This document shows, in pieces, positions 15,619-24,497 of a stretch of 60,543 nucleotides of DNA. A program made the translations under genes and the position numbers. The DNA is from a bacterium (GTDB lineage Bacteria; Desulfobacterota; Deferrisomatia; Deferrisomatales; Deferrisomataceae): contig JALUTY010000022.1 of assembly GCA_027021615.1 (NCBI GenBank), positions 1 through 60,543 of the forward strand, in the 5' to 3' direction. Under the pieces are notes generated by a model. It saw only the letters and a program-made list of their open reading frames with translations. It was not told where the DNA came from and did not search any database. How positions within the stretch are numbered: position 1 is the stretch's first letter; every line of letters begins with the position of its first letter.

Positions 15619-16962
15619 TTAGAAGCCCACGTTCACCATGGCGTAAAGGACATAGGGGTTGTCCGGGTCCTCGCCGCCCGCCTGCTTGTCGAAGAAGTCG
15701 CCCAGGCTCAGGATCGACCCGTTCAAGGAGACGTCCACGATCTCGGCGACCTTGTACCCCACCCGGGCCGCGATCTCGGTGCCAAGGCTGTTGCCCTCGC
15801 GCTTCGTGCCCGCCGTGTTCCGGTCGTCCTCCACAGCGGCCATGTAGCCGACAGAGACCTTGGCGTACGCCTGCTTCATCGTCGGCGGCACATAGGAGGT
15901 GCTCAGGATGGCGCCCCACAGGCCGTAGCCCGCGGCCTGGGCGTCATTGAAGCCGTAGCCCTCAGACCCGATGGTGGTCCAGGTGGCATCAGGGGTGAGG
16001 AGCATGAGGTTGTCCATGTAGAACGGGAAGTTCTCCTGGGCAGTCGTGAGGAGGACCGCGGAGTTCACGTCACCGTCCGCGGCGTCGTCATCACCGGAGA
16101 AGTAGAACAGCCGCAGGCCCACCTTGGCGCCGGCCAAGGACGTAGTGCCCTTGATGCTCGCGGCCCAGCCGGACACATCGGCTTCCTCGTCGCCCTCGGC
16201 GTTCATGGTGCCGAAGTTGTAGAACGCCCAGGCCTTCAGGTTCACCTGGGGCAGCTTGTAGGCGGCGTTCACGCCCAGGTAGTACAGGTCATCCCCCGCG
16301 CTCACCGGAATACCCAGGCTGCCGTCCCCGTTGGCGTTGATGTAGTACCCGTCCACGCCGAGCTTCAGGCCCTGCACCGGCTTCAGGCCGACCTGCAGCC
16401 CCCAGAAGTCCACATCGTCCTCGTTGCTGTCCCCGCCGGCGCTGCCTTCCTGCCACTTGGACCAGATGCCGGTCACGTTGAAGGCATCGAGCTTGGCGGA
16501 GACCTTCACCCCGGCCATGTCGGCGCCGACGAACACGAGGTCCCAGTTGTCGCCAAAACCCTGCAGGCCCACCCGGGCGCTCACCGGGGTGTCGGGGACC
16601 TTCACGTTCACGTACAGGTTCTTGGTCTCCAGGTTCACGGTGTCGCCGCCGATGGCGCCGCCCTGGTTCCGGGTCGAGCCGGGGGCTCCGCCACGAGCTC
16701 CGCCGTAGGCCGCGTCACCGTACTGCATGTCCACCTCGCCGTAGTACGTGACGCTCACGTACTCGTTGAGGCCCATCGTCCACTTGAACCGGGCCCGCTG
16801 GTCGACGAGGGTGTTGGGCTCCATGTCCTTGGCCAGCTTCTGGCCGTACTGCATGAAACGGACGCGATAGAACCCATTGATGCTGTGGTCCTTCGCGAAG
16901 GCCGGCAGGGCCATCGCGATGGCCAGGGTGCTCGACAGAGCGACAAGCAGTTTTTTCTTCAT
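15619..16962 (-). CDS. Outer-membrane beta-barrel (porin-like) protein
   Basis: With the ATG at 16962 the product has 447 residues, a strong signal peptide (LSSTLAIAMALPAFA) and an aromatic C-terminus ending MVNVGF, typical for outer-membrane barrel insertion. Alternating short beta strands such as VKVSAKLDAFNVTGIWSKW run throughout. The start is set by AGGAGG seven bases upstream; a second ATG at 16968 is too close to it. It is monocistronic, with its own strong promoter about 200 nt upstream and a terminator directly behind. It resembles porins of delta-type proteobacteria. The substrate cannot be inferred. Confidence 0.8.
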   Translation of the reverse strand: MKKKLLVALSSTLAIAMALPAFAKDHSINGFYRVRFMQYGQKLAKDMEPNTLVDQRARFKWTMGLNEYVSVTYYGEVDMQYGDAAYGGARGGAPGSTRNQGGAIGGDTVNLETKNLYVNVKVPDTPVSARVGLQGFGDNWDLVFVGADMAGVKVSAKLDAFNVTGIWSKWQEGSAGGDSNEDDVDFWGLQVGLKPVQGLKLGVDGYYINANGDGSLGIPVSAGDDLYYLGVNAAYKLPQVNLKAWAFYNFGTMNAEGDEEADVSGWAASIKGTTSLAGAKVGLRLFYFSGDDDAADGDVNSAVLLTTAQENFPFYMDNLMLLTPDATWTTIGSEGYGFNDAQAAGYGLWGAILSTSYVPPTMKQAYAKVSVGYMAAVEDDRNTAGTKREGNSLGTEIAARVGYKVAEIVDVSLNGSILSLGDFFDKQAGGEDPDNPYVLYAMVNVGF

Positions 16963-17165
16963 TCCCATTCCTCCTGTAGTTGGTTGACCCAACCCTTCAC
17001 GCAACGTTCGGTCCTGTAAACCCTCTCCTTGCTTCCTCCGGTGGCACACCTCCTTTTTGCCAGATCGTTGGAAATGGAAACTACCCCTCCGAACCCTCAC
17101 TTTATCGCCGAACCAAGCCGCCCGAAGCCGGACGGTGGAGGTCAATAAAAAACCTCGCGCGCGGA

Positions 17166-17194
17166 GCATAACAGCGGTTCAAAACGGGTGTCAA
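17166..17194 (-). promoter_or_regulatory. Strong sigma-70-like promoter of the porin-like gene
   Basis: On the minus strand a perfect TTGACA and TTATGC stand 17 nt apart. Transcription would begin near 17159, giving an untranslated leader of about 195 nt. Confidence 0.75.
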
Positions 17195-17366
17195 GACCCG
17201 AAGCGCCGTATTTTCGCCGCAAAACGCGAGGTCGTCGGTCGGGGTGGTCCGGCAATCCGTCTCTCCCACGAACGGTAGGGCCGAATCGGCGGCGAGTATA
17301 TCCATCGGCCGAACGGTTGGCAAGAGGGACGTGCGGGCCCACGGAGCCCGTGTGGGCGGCAATGGG

Positions 17367-17747
17367 TCAGCCGGTCTGGTCCGTTGGGCGTCGTCGCAGG
17401 GTGGTGAGGCGTTGAAGGAGGGTGTCGGGATCGAGGGGCTTCAGGAGGTAGCCGTCCACGCCCAACTCCCGGGCCTGGAGCACGGTGTCCGAATCGGAGC
17501 GGGAGGTGAGCACAAGGATCGGCACCTCGCGGGTCTTGGCGCCGGCCCGGAGTCGAAGAATCAGCTTCAGTCCGTCGAGCACCGGCATCACGATGTCGGT
17601 GAGAATGGCGTCGTAGGTGTTGGAGAGGGCCATCTTGATGCCTTCGAGGCCGTTTTCCGCCAGGTCGCACTCGTGACCGGCCTGCTCCAGGATCTCGGCG
17701 GCCTTCCTCCGGATGACGCTGCTGTCGTCCACGACCAGGATGCGCAT
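17367..17747 (-). CDS. Single-domain response regulator receiver
   Basis: The 126 residue product is a CheY-like receiver and nothing else. The acidic pair is D7-D8, the phosphoacceptor is D51 in LTDIVMP, VLTS supplies the conserved Thr/Ser, and LKPLDPD supplies the Lys near residue 103. It has no output domain, so it would act by protein contact. No kinase gene is nearby, and its partner system (chemotaxis, motility or another) is not shown by the sequence. Confidence 0.85.
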   Translation of the reverse strand: MRILVVDDSSVIRRKAAEILEQAGHECDLAENGLEGIKMALSNTYDAILTDIVMPVLDGLKLILRLRAGAKTREVPILVLTSRSDSDTVLQARELGVDGYLLKPLDPDTLLQRLTTLRRRPTDQTG

Positions 17748-17761
17748 GGCGGGTCCGTTAT

Positions 17762-17797
17762 GACGTGAGGACGTTGGGACGTGCGGACGTTAGGACG
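17762..17797. repeat. GACGTTGGGACGTTAGG-type tandem repeat
   Basis: Four approximate 9 nt units (GACGTGAGG, ACGTTGGG, ACGTGCGG, ACGTTAGG) lie upstream of the response-regulator gene. Confidence 0.8.
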
Positions 17798-17801
17798 CTC
17801 G

Positions 17802-17843
17802 CCCTCCGCACCCCGGCCCCCTCCCCGCGGCGGGGGAGAGGGA
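17802..17843. repeat. GC-rich palindromic element (CCCTCCCCGC type)
   Basis: CCCCTCCCCGC is followed by GCGGGGGAGAGGG, a hairpin related to that at 10228-10268. It follows directly on the 9-mer repeat array. Confidence 0.6.
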
Positions 17844-17992
17844 GATTAGCGCTGAGGGAACTGTGCGCTGGTGCTGGCCGTCCCGGCCGCGCCCTATGAG
17901 GATTCATCGGCAGGAGGGCGGTGCTCCTTGAGGAGGCACGAGGCCGGGTGCTAGAGTCGGGCCCCAGGCCTTTCGGGGGATTGGAGGAGCGG

Positions 17993-19816
17993 ATGGAACA
18001 GGCAACCGCCGGAAACCGCCGCAGGGTGAGGGTTCTGCCCGACGAGATCGCCAACCGGATCGCCGCGGGAGAGGTGGTGGAGCGGCCCGCCAGCGTGGTG
18101 AAGGAGCTGGTGGAGAACGCCGTGGACGCGGGCGCCACCCGGGTGCGGGTGCGGCTGGAAGGCGCCGGCAAGCGGCTCATCGCGGTGGAGGACGACGGCG
18201 AGGGCATGGGGCGGGAGGACGCCCTGCTGGCCCTGGAGCGCCACGCCACGAGCAAGATCGCCACGGCCGACGATCTGGACACCATCACCACGCTGGGATT
18301 CCGGGGGGAGGCCCTGCCGAGCATCGCTTCGGTGAGCCGGGTACGGATCGTGACCCGGCCGCCCGAAGCCCCGGAGGCCGCGGTGGTGAGGGTGGAGGGG
18401 GGCAAGGTCGTGGCCGTGGAGGCGGCCGGCGCTCCTCCGGGCACCACGGTGGAGGTGGCTGACCTGTTCTTCAACGTGCCGGCCCGTTTGAAGTTTCTCA
18501 AGGGCGACGCCACCGAGCTTCGACACTGCGTGGAAACGGTGACCCAGCTGGCCTTGGTGCACTTCGACGTAGGGTTCGAGCTCAGGAGCCAGGGCCGGGT
18601 CTCTCTGGTCGTGCCGTCGGGGCAGAGCCTGGAGGAGCGGGCGGCCCAGGTGGCCGGCGCCGAGGCGCCGGGGGGCCTCTACTGGGCTCGAGCCGAGGCG
18701 GGCGGGCGGGAGCTGGTCTTAGCGTTCGCCGCCCCCCACGAAGGCCGGGGGCACCGGCGGGGGCTCAGGCTGTTCGTGAACGGCAGGCCGGTGCAGGATC
18801 GCTTGCTGGTGCGGGCGGTGACCGAGGGGTATCGGGGGCTCCTGGAGAAGGGGCGGTACCCGGTGGCCCTCCTGTGGGTCGAGATACCGCCGGACGAGAT
18901 CGACGTGAACGTGCATCCGGCAAAGCGGGAGGTCCGGTTCCGGGACGAGGGCCGGGTGTTCCGGTGGGTGGCGGGGTTTGTGGCCGAGAGCCTGGCGGGA
19001 GCCCCCTGGCTGAGCCGGGGCGCCGTGACGCCCGCGCCCGAGCCGCCCCGCCGGCCCGAGCTGGAGCGGGTGTCCGAGGCCGTGGCGGAGTACGCCGGAC
19101 GGGTCTCTGTCGGAGCCGGCGGGCGGTCTCCCTCGCCGCCGGTGAGGAGGGGCAGCGGAGAAGGCGCCGGCCGCCCTCGGGTGGGGGGGCTGCCCCCCGT
19201 TGCTCCCTCCCAGCCCGCGTTGTGGCTCGAAGGGGGGGCGGGCCAGGGGCCTTACGACGGGCTCCGGTTCCTGGGCTCGGTGGAGGCCACCTATCTGGTG
19301 TTCCAGGATCCGGACCGACGGGGGCTGGTGATCCTCGATCAGCACGCGGCCCACGAGCGGGTGCTGTACGAGCGGTTCCTGGGACAAGGGGGTGCCCGTT
19401 CCGTCCAACGGCTGCTGGTGCCGGTGCCGGTCGAGTGCTCCCCCGCCGAGCGGGCCGCGTTCGAGGAATGCAAGGAGGCCCTCGAGACCCTGGGGTTTGG
19501 AGTGGAGCCGTTCGGCGACACCGCCCTGGCCGTGACCGAGGCCCCGGCCGATCTGCCGGCGGCCGCGGTCGAGGCGGTGGTACGCGACATTCTCGGCGCC
19601 GGTCCTGCGGCATTGGCCGAAGGACACGACGCCTTGGCCCGCCGGGCTGCCTGCGCCGCCGCGGTGAAAGCCCGCAGCGCCCTGGACGCTTCCGAGGCCG
19701 AGGCCCTGGTTCGATCCCTGGCGGCCGCCCGTCACCCCTCCCACTGCCCCCACGGCCGGCCCCTGGTGATCCGGCTGGGCCGGAAGGAGCTGGAGGGGAT
19801 GTTCCACCGACGTTAG
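17993..19816 (+). CDS. mutL: DNA mismatch repair protein MutL
   Basis: The 607 residue product has the GHKL ATPase motifs: ENAVDAG near residue 40, DDGEGM near 65, ATSKI near 85 and GFRGEALPSI near 100. A variable linker (about 340-410) precedes a dimerisation domain carrying DQHAAHERVLYE, which fits the endonuclease motif DQHAxxExxxxE. CPHGRP near the end is the second metal-site motif. MutL therefore probably nicks DNA itself, as in bacteria without MutH. The ATG has GGAGGAG just upstream. Its stop codon falls inside a 9-mer repeat array. miaA and hfq follow. Confidence 0.96.
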   Translation: MEQATAGNRRRVRVLPDEIANRIAAGEVVERPASVVKELVENAVDAGATRVRVRLEGAGKRLIAVEDDGEGMGREDALLALERHATSKIATADDLDTITTLGFRGEALPSIASVSRVRIVTRPPEAPEAAVVRVEGGKVVAVEAAGAPPGTTVEVADLFFNVPARLKFLKGDATELRHCVETVTQLALVHFDVGFELRSQGRVSLVVPSGQSLEERAAQVAGAEAPGGLYWARAEAGGRELVLAFAAPHEGRGHRRGLRLFVNGRPVQDRLLVRAVTEGYRGLLEKGRYPVALLWVEIPPDEIDVNVHPAKREVRFRDEGRVFRWVAGFVAESLAGAPWLSRGAVTPAPEPPRRPELERVSEAVAEYAGRVSVGAGGRSPSPPVRRGSGEGAGRPRVGGLPPVAPSQPALWLEGGAGQGPYDGLRFLGSVEATYLVFQDPDRRGLVILDQHAAHERVLYERFLGQGGARSVQRLLVPVPVECSPAERAAFEECKEALETLGFGVEPFGDTALAVTEAPADLPAAAVEAVVRDILGAGPAALAEGHDALARRAACAAAVKARSALDASEAEALVRSLAAARHPSHCPHGRPLVIRLGRKELEGMFHRR

Positions 19817-19855
19817 GACGTTGGGACGTGGGGATGTTCGGACGGGAGGATGTTG
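19809..19855. repeat. GACGTTAGG-type tandem repeat spanning the mutL stop
   Basis: Five imperfect units (GACGTTAGG, ACGTTGGG, ACGTGGGG, ATGTTCGG, ACGGGAGG). The first contains the mutL TAG and the last supplies the GGGAGG before the first miaA start candidate. Confidence 0.85.
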
Positions 19856-20896
19856 TTGGATAAGTCGCCGGCTCGGCCGGTTCCCGACGCCGGGGATCCG
19901 CCAGGCGGATCCTGCGCCACGACGAACGACGAACGACGAACGACGGGCGGGCCGGGCCTCCCAGCTTCCCAGCTTCCCAGCCTCCCAGCCATTCTCGTGA
20001 TCACCGGTCCCACGGCCTCGGGCAAGACCCGGCTCGCCATCGAGGTGGCGGAGGCGGTGGGGGGCGAGATCGTGTCGGCCGACTCGATGCAGGTGTACCG
20101 CCACCTGGACATCGGCACGGCCAAGCCCACGGCTCGGGAGCGGGGCCGGGTTCCCCACCACCTGATCGACGTGGCCGACCCCGACGAGGCGTTCCACGCG
20201 GCCCGCTTCTTGTCCGAAGCGGACCGGGTCATTGCGGATATCGCCGGCCGGGGGCGGGTGGCCGTCGTGTGCGGGGGCACCGCGCTCTACCTGAAAGCGC
20301 TCCTCCACGGCCTCGCGCCGGCACCCGGCCGGGACCCGGAGGTAAGGGCGGAGCTGGAGGCCCGGTGGGACCGGGGGGAACGGGAGGCGTTGTGCCGGGA
20401 GTTGGCCCGGGTGGACCCCGAGGCGGCCCGCCGTCTGCACCCCAACGACCGTACCCGGATCGTGCGGGCCCTGGAGGTGTGGCGGGTGACGGGGCGGCCG
20501 ATGTCGGTGTTCCACCGGGGCCACGCGTTTGCCCCGGTTCGGTACCGCGCCCTGATGGTGGGGCTGCGCATCGACCGCGAAGCGTTGTACCGGAAGATCG
20601 ACGCAAGGGTGGTAAGCATGGTCGAGGCCGGGTGGGTGGAGGAGGTCCGGCGGGTCCTCTCCATGGGGTATGGCGCCAACCTCCCCCCACTCCAGGCCAT
20701 CGGGTATCGCCAGATCTGCTCCCACCTTCTGGAGCGCCGTCCCCTGGACCAGGCGGTTGCCGAGATCCAACAAAAGACCCGCCGGTTTGCGAAGCGGCAG
20801 ATGACCTGGTTCCGCCGTATGCCGATCCGCTGGGTACGGCCCGAGGCGGCGGCCGAGGTCCTGGCCCTGTGGCGAGCTTTTAGCAGAGCCCCCTGA
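19850..20896 (+). CDS. miaA: tRNA dimethylallyltransferase MiaA
   Basis: The enzyme adds the dimethylallyl group to A37 of tRNAs reading U-starting codons. GPTASGKT is the P-loop, DSMQVYRHLDIGTAKPT the substrate motif, and RRMPIRW lies near the C-terminus. The family length (about 300) is reached from the GTG at 19997 or an ATT at 19991. The open frame continues to an ATG at 19850, adding about 49 residues encoded by AACGACG and GGCTGGGA repeats. The better ribosome-binding site (GGGAGG) is at the upstream candidate. The start is therefore undecided. hfq follows. Confidence 0.93.
   Translation: MLLDKSPARPVPDAGDPPGGSCATTNDERRTTGGPGLPASQLPSLPAILVITGPTASGKTRLAIEVAEAVGGEIVSADSMQVYRHLDIGTAKPTARERGRVPHHLIDVADPDEAFHAARFLSEADRVIADIAGRGRVAVVCGGTALYLKALLHGLAPAPGRDPEVRAELEARWDRGEREALCRELARVDPEAARRLHPNDRTRIVRALEVWRVTGRPMSVFHRGHAFAPVRYRALMVGLRIDREALYRKIDARVVSMVEAGWVEEVRRVLSMGYGANLPPLQAIGYRQICSHLLERRPLDQAVAEIQQKTRRFAKRQMTWFRRMPIRWVRPEAAAEVLALWRAFSRAP
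19920..19946. repeat. AACGACG heptamer array
   Basis: Perfect tandem GAACGAC units, three and a half copies, within the possible 5' part of miaA. Confidence 0.9.
19957..19990. repeat. GGCTGGGA/AGCTGGGA octamer array
   Basis: Four units of CCTCCCAG or CTTCCCAG run directly into the conserved part of miaA (ILVITGPTASGKT). Confidence 0.85.
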
Positions 20897-20941
20897 GCTT
20901 GAAAAGGGAGAGGGGTACGGCCCGGAGGGGCAAAATGGGGT

Positions 20942-20969
20942 TTGCAACGACGCGGAGGGGCGCTAAGAT
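20942..20969 (+). promoter_or_regulatory. Candidate promoter for hfq
   Basis: TTGCAA and TAAGAT are 16 nt apart, ending 57 nt before the hfq ATG. hfq may also be read from upstream genes. Confidence 0.5.
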
Positions 20970-21026
20970 ACCCCGCCGTTTCCATGTTTCATCTTTTTTC
21001 TTCCCTTTCCCAAGAGGGGGTTTCCC

Positions 21027-21269
21027 ATGGCCAAGGCGAAGCTCAATATCCAGGATCAGTTCCTCAACAATCTGCGGCGTGAGAAGGCCCAGGTCACGGT
21101 CCGCCTCACCTCGGGAGAGGAGGTGGAAGGGGTGGTCAAGGCCTTCGACAACTTCTGCGTCGTGGTGAAAACCCCGGGGAACTACCTTCTCCTCTACAAG
21201 CACGCCATCGCCTACATCCGACCGTTCGAACCCCTGAAAAAGTTTGACGCCATCTACGAGAACTTCTAG
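21027..21269 (+). CDS. hfq: RNA chaperone Hfq
   Basis: The 80 residue product is a complete Hfq with the Sm1 region (QDQFLNNLRREKAQVTVRL) and the Sm2 signature YKHAIAYI. It forms a hexameric ring that helps small RNAs pair with mRNAs. The mutL-miaA-hfq order is widely conserved. Its last 26 nt overlap the start of the next gene. Confidence 0.97.
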   Translation: MAKAKLNIQDQFLNNLRREKAQVTVRLTSGEEVEGVVKAFDNFCVVVKTPGNYLLLYKHAIAYIRPFEPLKKFDAIYENF

Positions 21270-22383
21270 GGCCCTCGGCCTCGCCCTGTGGATCCTGTTG
21301 GCCGCGGTGGCCCGCCCTGCCGGGGCCGCCGGGATGCCGGTGGTGGTCGAGGTGACCGCCGACACCGGGCCCGGGGGGGAAGGTTTGCCCCCGCATCTCC
21401 TGCGCGAGGCGCGGAAGCGGGGGGTGGAGGCCGTGGTGTTCCGGCATGTGGCCGAGGTCGAGCGCAGGCGGGCTCTGGCTGCTCTGGGGAGCCCCTCGCG
21501 GTATGTGCTGCGCTTGGCCGTGGTGTCGGAACGGATCGAGGCAGGTCAGCGGAAGGCCGATGTCGAGGTGGAGGTGGACCGGGACCGGATCCTGGGGCTG
21601 CTGGCCCGAGCGGGGTTCGGGGTGCGTCGTCTGGAAGTGCGGCCGCGAATTCTGGTGGCCGCCCGGTCGGGCCCCACGGCCGCCCCGCTGCTTCAGGCCC
21701 TTGCCGACACATTGGGGCGGGAGGGGTGGGGGTTCCGGGTGGCAGCCGGCGCGGAGTCGCCCGACGCGGCGTTGGGGTTGGGTCGGACCCTGGGGTGTCA
21801 CGTGGTGTTCTTCGTTTCGGGCGAGGCGAGGGTCGAGGCGTCGGTGCCGTGGGACCCCCACGAACGGGCCGCCACCCCGGCCGAGTCGTCCGGGATGACG
21901 GGCCCTGGGGTGGCACGGGCCACGGCCGTGGGCCAGGGGGCGGTCCTGGATGCCCTCACCGGGGCCTTCCTTGCTCGGGTCGAGGCTCAGGCCCAAGGGG
22001 CGGGCCTCGACGGGGTGGAGGCCGAGGCCCGGGCGGCCGTCCGGCTGGGCCGGCGCCTGGGCCAGGAGCTCCTCGCCGGGCTGGAGCAGTCGGGGTGGAC
22101 CCTGCCCCCTGCCGAGCGGGAGGTGCGGATCCGGGTGCAGGGGATCCCGACGCCGCAGGGGCTCGAGACGGCGGAGGCGGGACTGGGAGGGCTGGCCGAG
22201 GTGGCCGAGATCCGGCTAGCCGAGGTGGCGTGGCACGAAGGGGTGTGGGTGGCCCGCGTCCGGCCCAGCGGGATTCCCTGGGGTGCGGTGCTGGCCTGGG
22301 CCTCGATCGGATCGGGCCGGCTGCGGGTGGAGGCGACCGGCCCCGACGAGGTGGCCTGCCGCTGGGTGACGGATGCTCCCTGA
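21244..22383 (+). CDS. Exported protein of unknown function
   Basis: The 379 residue product starts at a TTG inside the end of hfq. It has a signal peptide (LALWILLAAVARPAGAAG). The rest is a mixed alpha/beta protein with repeated charged segments (EVERRRALAALG, EVEVDRDRILGLLA). I do not recognise the family. The start overlap with hfq and the 11 nt overlap with the following dus gene indicate one transcript and coupled translation. Without a better start the signal peptide is the main support for 21244. Confidence 0.65.
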   Translation: MTPSTRTSRALGLALWILLAAVARPAGAAGMPVVVEVTADTGPGGEGLPPHLLREARKRGVEAVVFRHVAEVERRRALAALGSPSRYVLRLAVVSERIEAGQRKADVEVEVDRDRILGLLARAGFGVRRLEVRPRILVAARSGPTAAPLLQALADTLGREGWGFRVAAGAESPDAALGLGRTLGCHVVFFVSGEARVEASVPWDPHERAATPAESSGMTGPGVARATAVGQGAVLDALTGAFLARVEAQAQGAGLDGVEAEARAAVRLGRRLGQELLAGLEQSGWTLPPAEREVRIRVQGIPTPQGLETAEAGLGGLAEVAEIRLAEVAWHEGVWVARVRPSGIPWGAVLAWASIGSGRLRVEATGPDEVACRWVTDAP

Positions 22384-23398
22384 ACCCGGCGGTGGTGCCC
22401 CGGCCCCAGGGCTGGAGGCCCGGGGGCTCCGGATCGATCCCCCCTTGCTCCTGGCCCCCATGGCGGGCCTCACCCACACCGCCCTGCGGCGGCTCCTGAC
22501 CGAGCTGGGTGGGGTGGGGCTGCTGAGCACCGAGATGCTCTCGGCCCGCGCCCTGCCCCACGAACGGCCCGATCACCCGTTTCTGGCGCGGACTCCGTCG
22601 GAGTCCCCTTTGTCCTGGCAGCTTCTCGTGGCCCGCCCCGAAGAGGTGGGGCCGGCTGTCGAGGTGCTGGATCGGTGGGGGACCGAGGTCCTCGACCTGA
22701 ACCTGGGCTGCCCTGCGCCCCAGGCGCGACGCCGGGGAGGCGGGGCGTTCCTGGCAGCCGATCTCCCCCGAACCCGGGCCGTGGTCCGGGAGATCCGTCG
22801 CCGGTGGGCAGGCCCGCTCTCGGCCAAGTTCCGCCTGGGACCGGGGCCGGACGAGGCCCCGGTACAAGACCTGGTGCGGCTGTTGGGGGACGAGGGTGCG
22901 GACTGGATCACGGTGCACGCTCGGTTTCGGGGCGAGCCCTACGGCCGGCCGGCCCGGTGGGACTGGATCGCCCGCGTCAAGGTCTGGGCCTCGGTGCCGG
23001 TGGTGGGCAACGGCGACGTGGCCTCGCCCGAGGACGTCGGTCGGATGATGGCGCAGACCGGTTGCGACGCCGTGATGATCGGGCGGGCGGCGGCGAGGAC
23101 CCCCTGGATCTTCCGGCGGGCTGCCGTGCAGGTCTTCCACCGAGGGAGCCTGGGGCCGAACCCCGACCCGGCCCGGGTGTACCTCCGGTACGCCGAGCTC
23201 CTGGCCGAGAGCTTCGACGAGCGCCGTGCCCTGGGCCGGTTTAAGGAGTTCACGCACCACTTTGCCGAGAACTACGCCTTCGGCCACCTCCTGGCCAGCT
23301 CGGTCCAGGCGAGCTCGTGCTTCGAGCAGGCCGTGGCCCGGGCCCGGCGGTTCCTGGAGGAGAACGGGCCCCAATGTTCCACCCCGGCCTGCCTCTGA
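22373..23398 (+). CDS. dus: tRNA-dihydrouridine synthase
   Basis: The 341 residue product is a flavoprotein of the Dus family. PMAGLTHTALRRL is the N-terminal FMN site, DLNLGCPAPQ contains the catalytic cysteine, ITVHARF supplies the phosphate and base-contact histidine, and NGDVASPEDV and MIGRAAARTPWIF close the barrel. Which D-loop uridine it reduces cannot be told. It overlaps its upstream neighbour by 11 nt, and the downstream maf begins 25 nt before its stop. Confidence 0.93.
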   Translation: MLPEPGGGAPAPGLEARGLRIDPPLLLAPMAGLTHTALRRLLTELGGVGLLSTEMLSARALPHERPDHPFLARTPSESPLSWQLLVARPEEVGPAVEVLDRWGTEVLDLNLGCPAPQARRRGGGAFLAADLPRTRAVVREIRRRWAGPLSAKFRLGPGPDEAPVQDLVRLLGDEGADWITVHARFRGEPYGRPARWDWIARVKVWASVPVVGNGDVASPEDVGRMMAQTGCDAVMIGRAAARTPWIFRRAAVQVFHRGSLGPNPDPARVYLRYAELLAESFDERRALGRFKEFTHHFAENYAFGHLLASSVQASSCFEQAVARARRFLEENGPQCSTPACL

Positions 23399-23970
23399 TC
23401 CTGGCGTCGACCAGCCCCTACCGCAGGGACCTTCTGGCCCGGCTGCGGATCCCCTTCGAGGTCGCTGCGCCCGCCTATGAAGAGCCACCCCTCGCGGACC
23501 TCTCCCCGCCCGACCTGGCTCGGACCCACTCCCTGGGCAAGGCCCGGGCGGTGGCCGAGGGGCACCCGAATCGCGTGGTGGTGGGGTCTGACCAGGTGGC
23601 GGAGCTTAATGGGGAGGTTCTGGGGAAGCCGGCCACCCGCGACCGGGCCGTGGAGCAGCTGCTTCGGTGCTCCGGCCGGACGGTGCGGTTCCACACCGGC
23701 GTGGCCGTGGTGTGGGGGCAGCGGGAGACGGCGTGGGTGGAGCCGTTCTCCGTGACGTTCCGGCGGCTCACCCGCGCCGAGATTGAGGCCTACGTGGATC
23801 TGGACCGGCCCCTGGGGTCGGCCGGATCGTTCAAGATCGAGTCCCTGGGCATCGTCCTCATGGAGCGGACGAGCGGGCGGGACTTCACGTCCCTGATCGG
23901 GCTGCCCCTAATGGCCCTGTCCGAACTCCTGGCAGGGTTCGGGGTAGAGGTGCTGTTGCTGCGGCGTTAG
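23374..23970 (+). CDS. Maf-family nucleotide pyrophosphatase (YceF type)
   Basis: The 198 residue product begins at an ATG with GGAGGAG upstream. It has the N-terminal LILASTSPYRRDLL motif and GSDQVAELNGEVLGKP. The SDQ rather than ADT form points to the YceF subgroup, which hydrolyses N7-methyl-GTP, rather than the dTTP/UTP-specific YhdE group. This is a house-cleaning role in the cytoplasm. Its 3' end overlaps the convergent gene by 63 nt. Confidence 0.9.
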   Translation: MFHPGLPLILASTSPYRRDLLARLRIPFEVAAPAYEEPPLADLSPPDLARTHSLGKARAVAEGHPNRVVVGSDQVAELNGEVLGKPATRDRAVEQLLRCSGRTVRFHTGVAVVWGQRETAWVEPFSVTFRRLTRAEIEAYVDLDRPLGSAGSFKIESLGIVLMERTSGRDFTSLIGLPLMALSELLAGFGVEVLLLRR

Positions 23971-24309
23971 GGCGGCCACGTACCGGGCCCGCAAGTGTCG
24001 GAGTGTCTCCTCCAACGCCAGGCGCACCGAGGCCGACAGGTCGGGCGGGAGACCGGCGCACGCGCCGAGCAGGGTCTCCTTCAGGTACATCTCGAAGTGA
24101 TCCCAGTACACCGGGCTTCGCAGGGCCCAGGTCCGGCACGGGTCGGCCTCGTTCTCGGCGATGGTCCGCTGGAGCGCGGTCTGGATGCCGGAGAGGAGTT
24201 CGTGCACGGCCAAGGGCTCGCTCCACACCCCTTCCGCCTGGGCAGCGTGGAGCGCGCTTTGCAGCCGGCTCGTGCTTTCGGATGGGAGTCCGGCACGGGT
24301 CGCGGGCAT
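23908..24309 (-). CDS. Hypothetical protein
   Basis: The 133 residue product, from the ATG with GGAGGAGG about five bases upstream, is mostly alpha helical and without signal or membrane segment. I do not recognise it. Its last 21 codons overlap the end of maf on the other strand, which is unusual. The good ribosome-binding site and a Glu/Leu-rich helical composition support it. It stands alone, divergent from the radical SAM gene. Confidence 0.55.
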   Translation of the reverse strand: MPATRAGLPSESTSRLQSALHAAQAEGVWSEPLAVHELLSGIQTALQRTIAENEADPCRTWALRSPVYWDHFEMYLKETLLGACAGLPPDLSASVRLALEETLRHLRARYVAALTPQQQHLYPEPCQEFGQGH

Positions 24310-24497
24310 GGGGCCTCCTCCTGTGAACCGGGGTGCACGTCCCCGACCTTTATGCACGCTCTATGCCCGGCATTTGGACGGTTTGGATGTGTCAAATGAG
24401 AAAGTGGGTTCCCAATGTGGGCACTTGATTGCTCTCCAAGGGCAAGGAGCCGGCACCGTAAGATTCCTGCCGCCGGACTTCGAACGCGGGGTCGGTC

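Noticed and set aside
19809-19990. CRISPR array
   Set aside because: The repeated units are only 7-9 nt, directly adjacent and without unique spacers. No cas genes are present in the window.
18719-20947. Open frame of 742 codons on the minus strand
   Set aside because: Antisense to mutL and miaA, with Pro/Arg/His-rich sequence and no domain.
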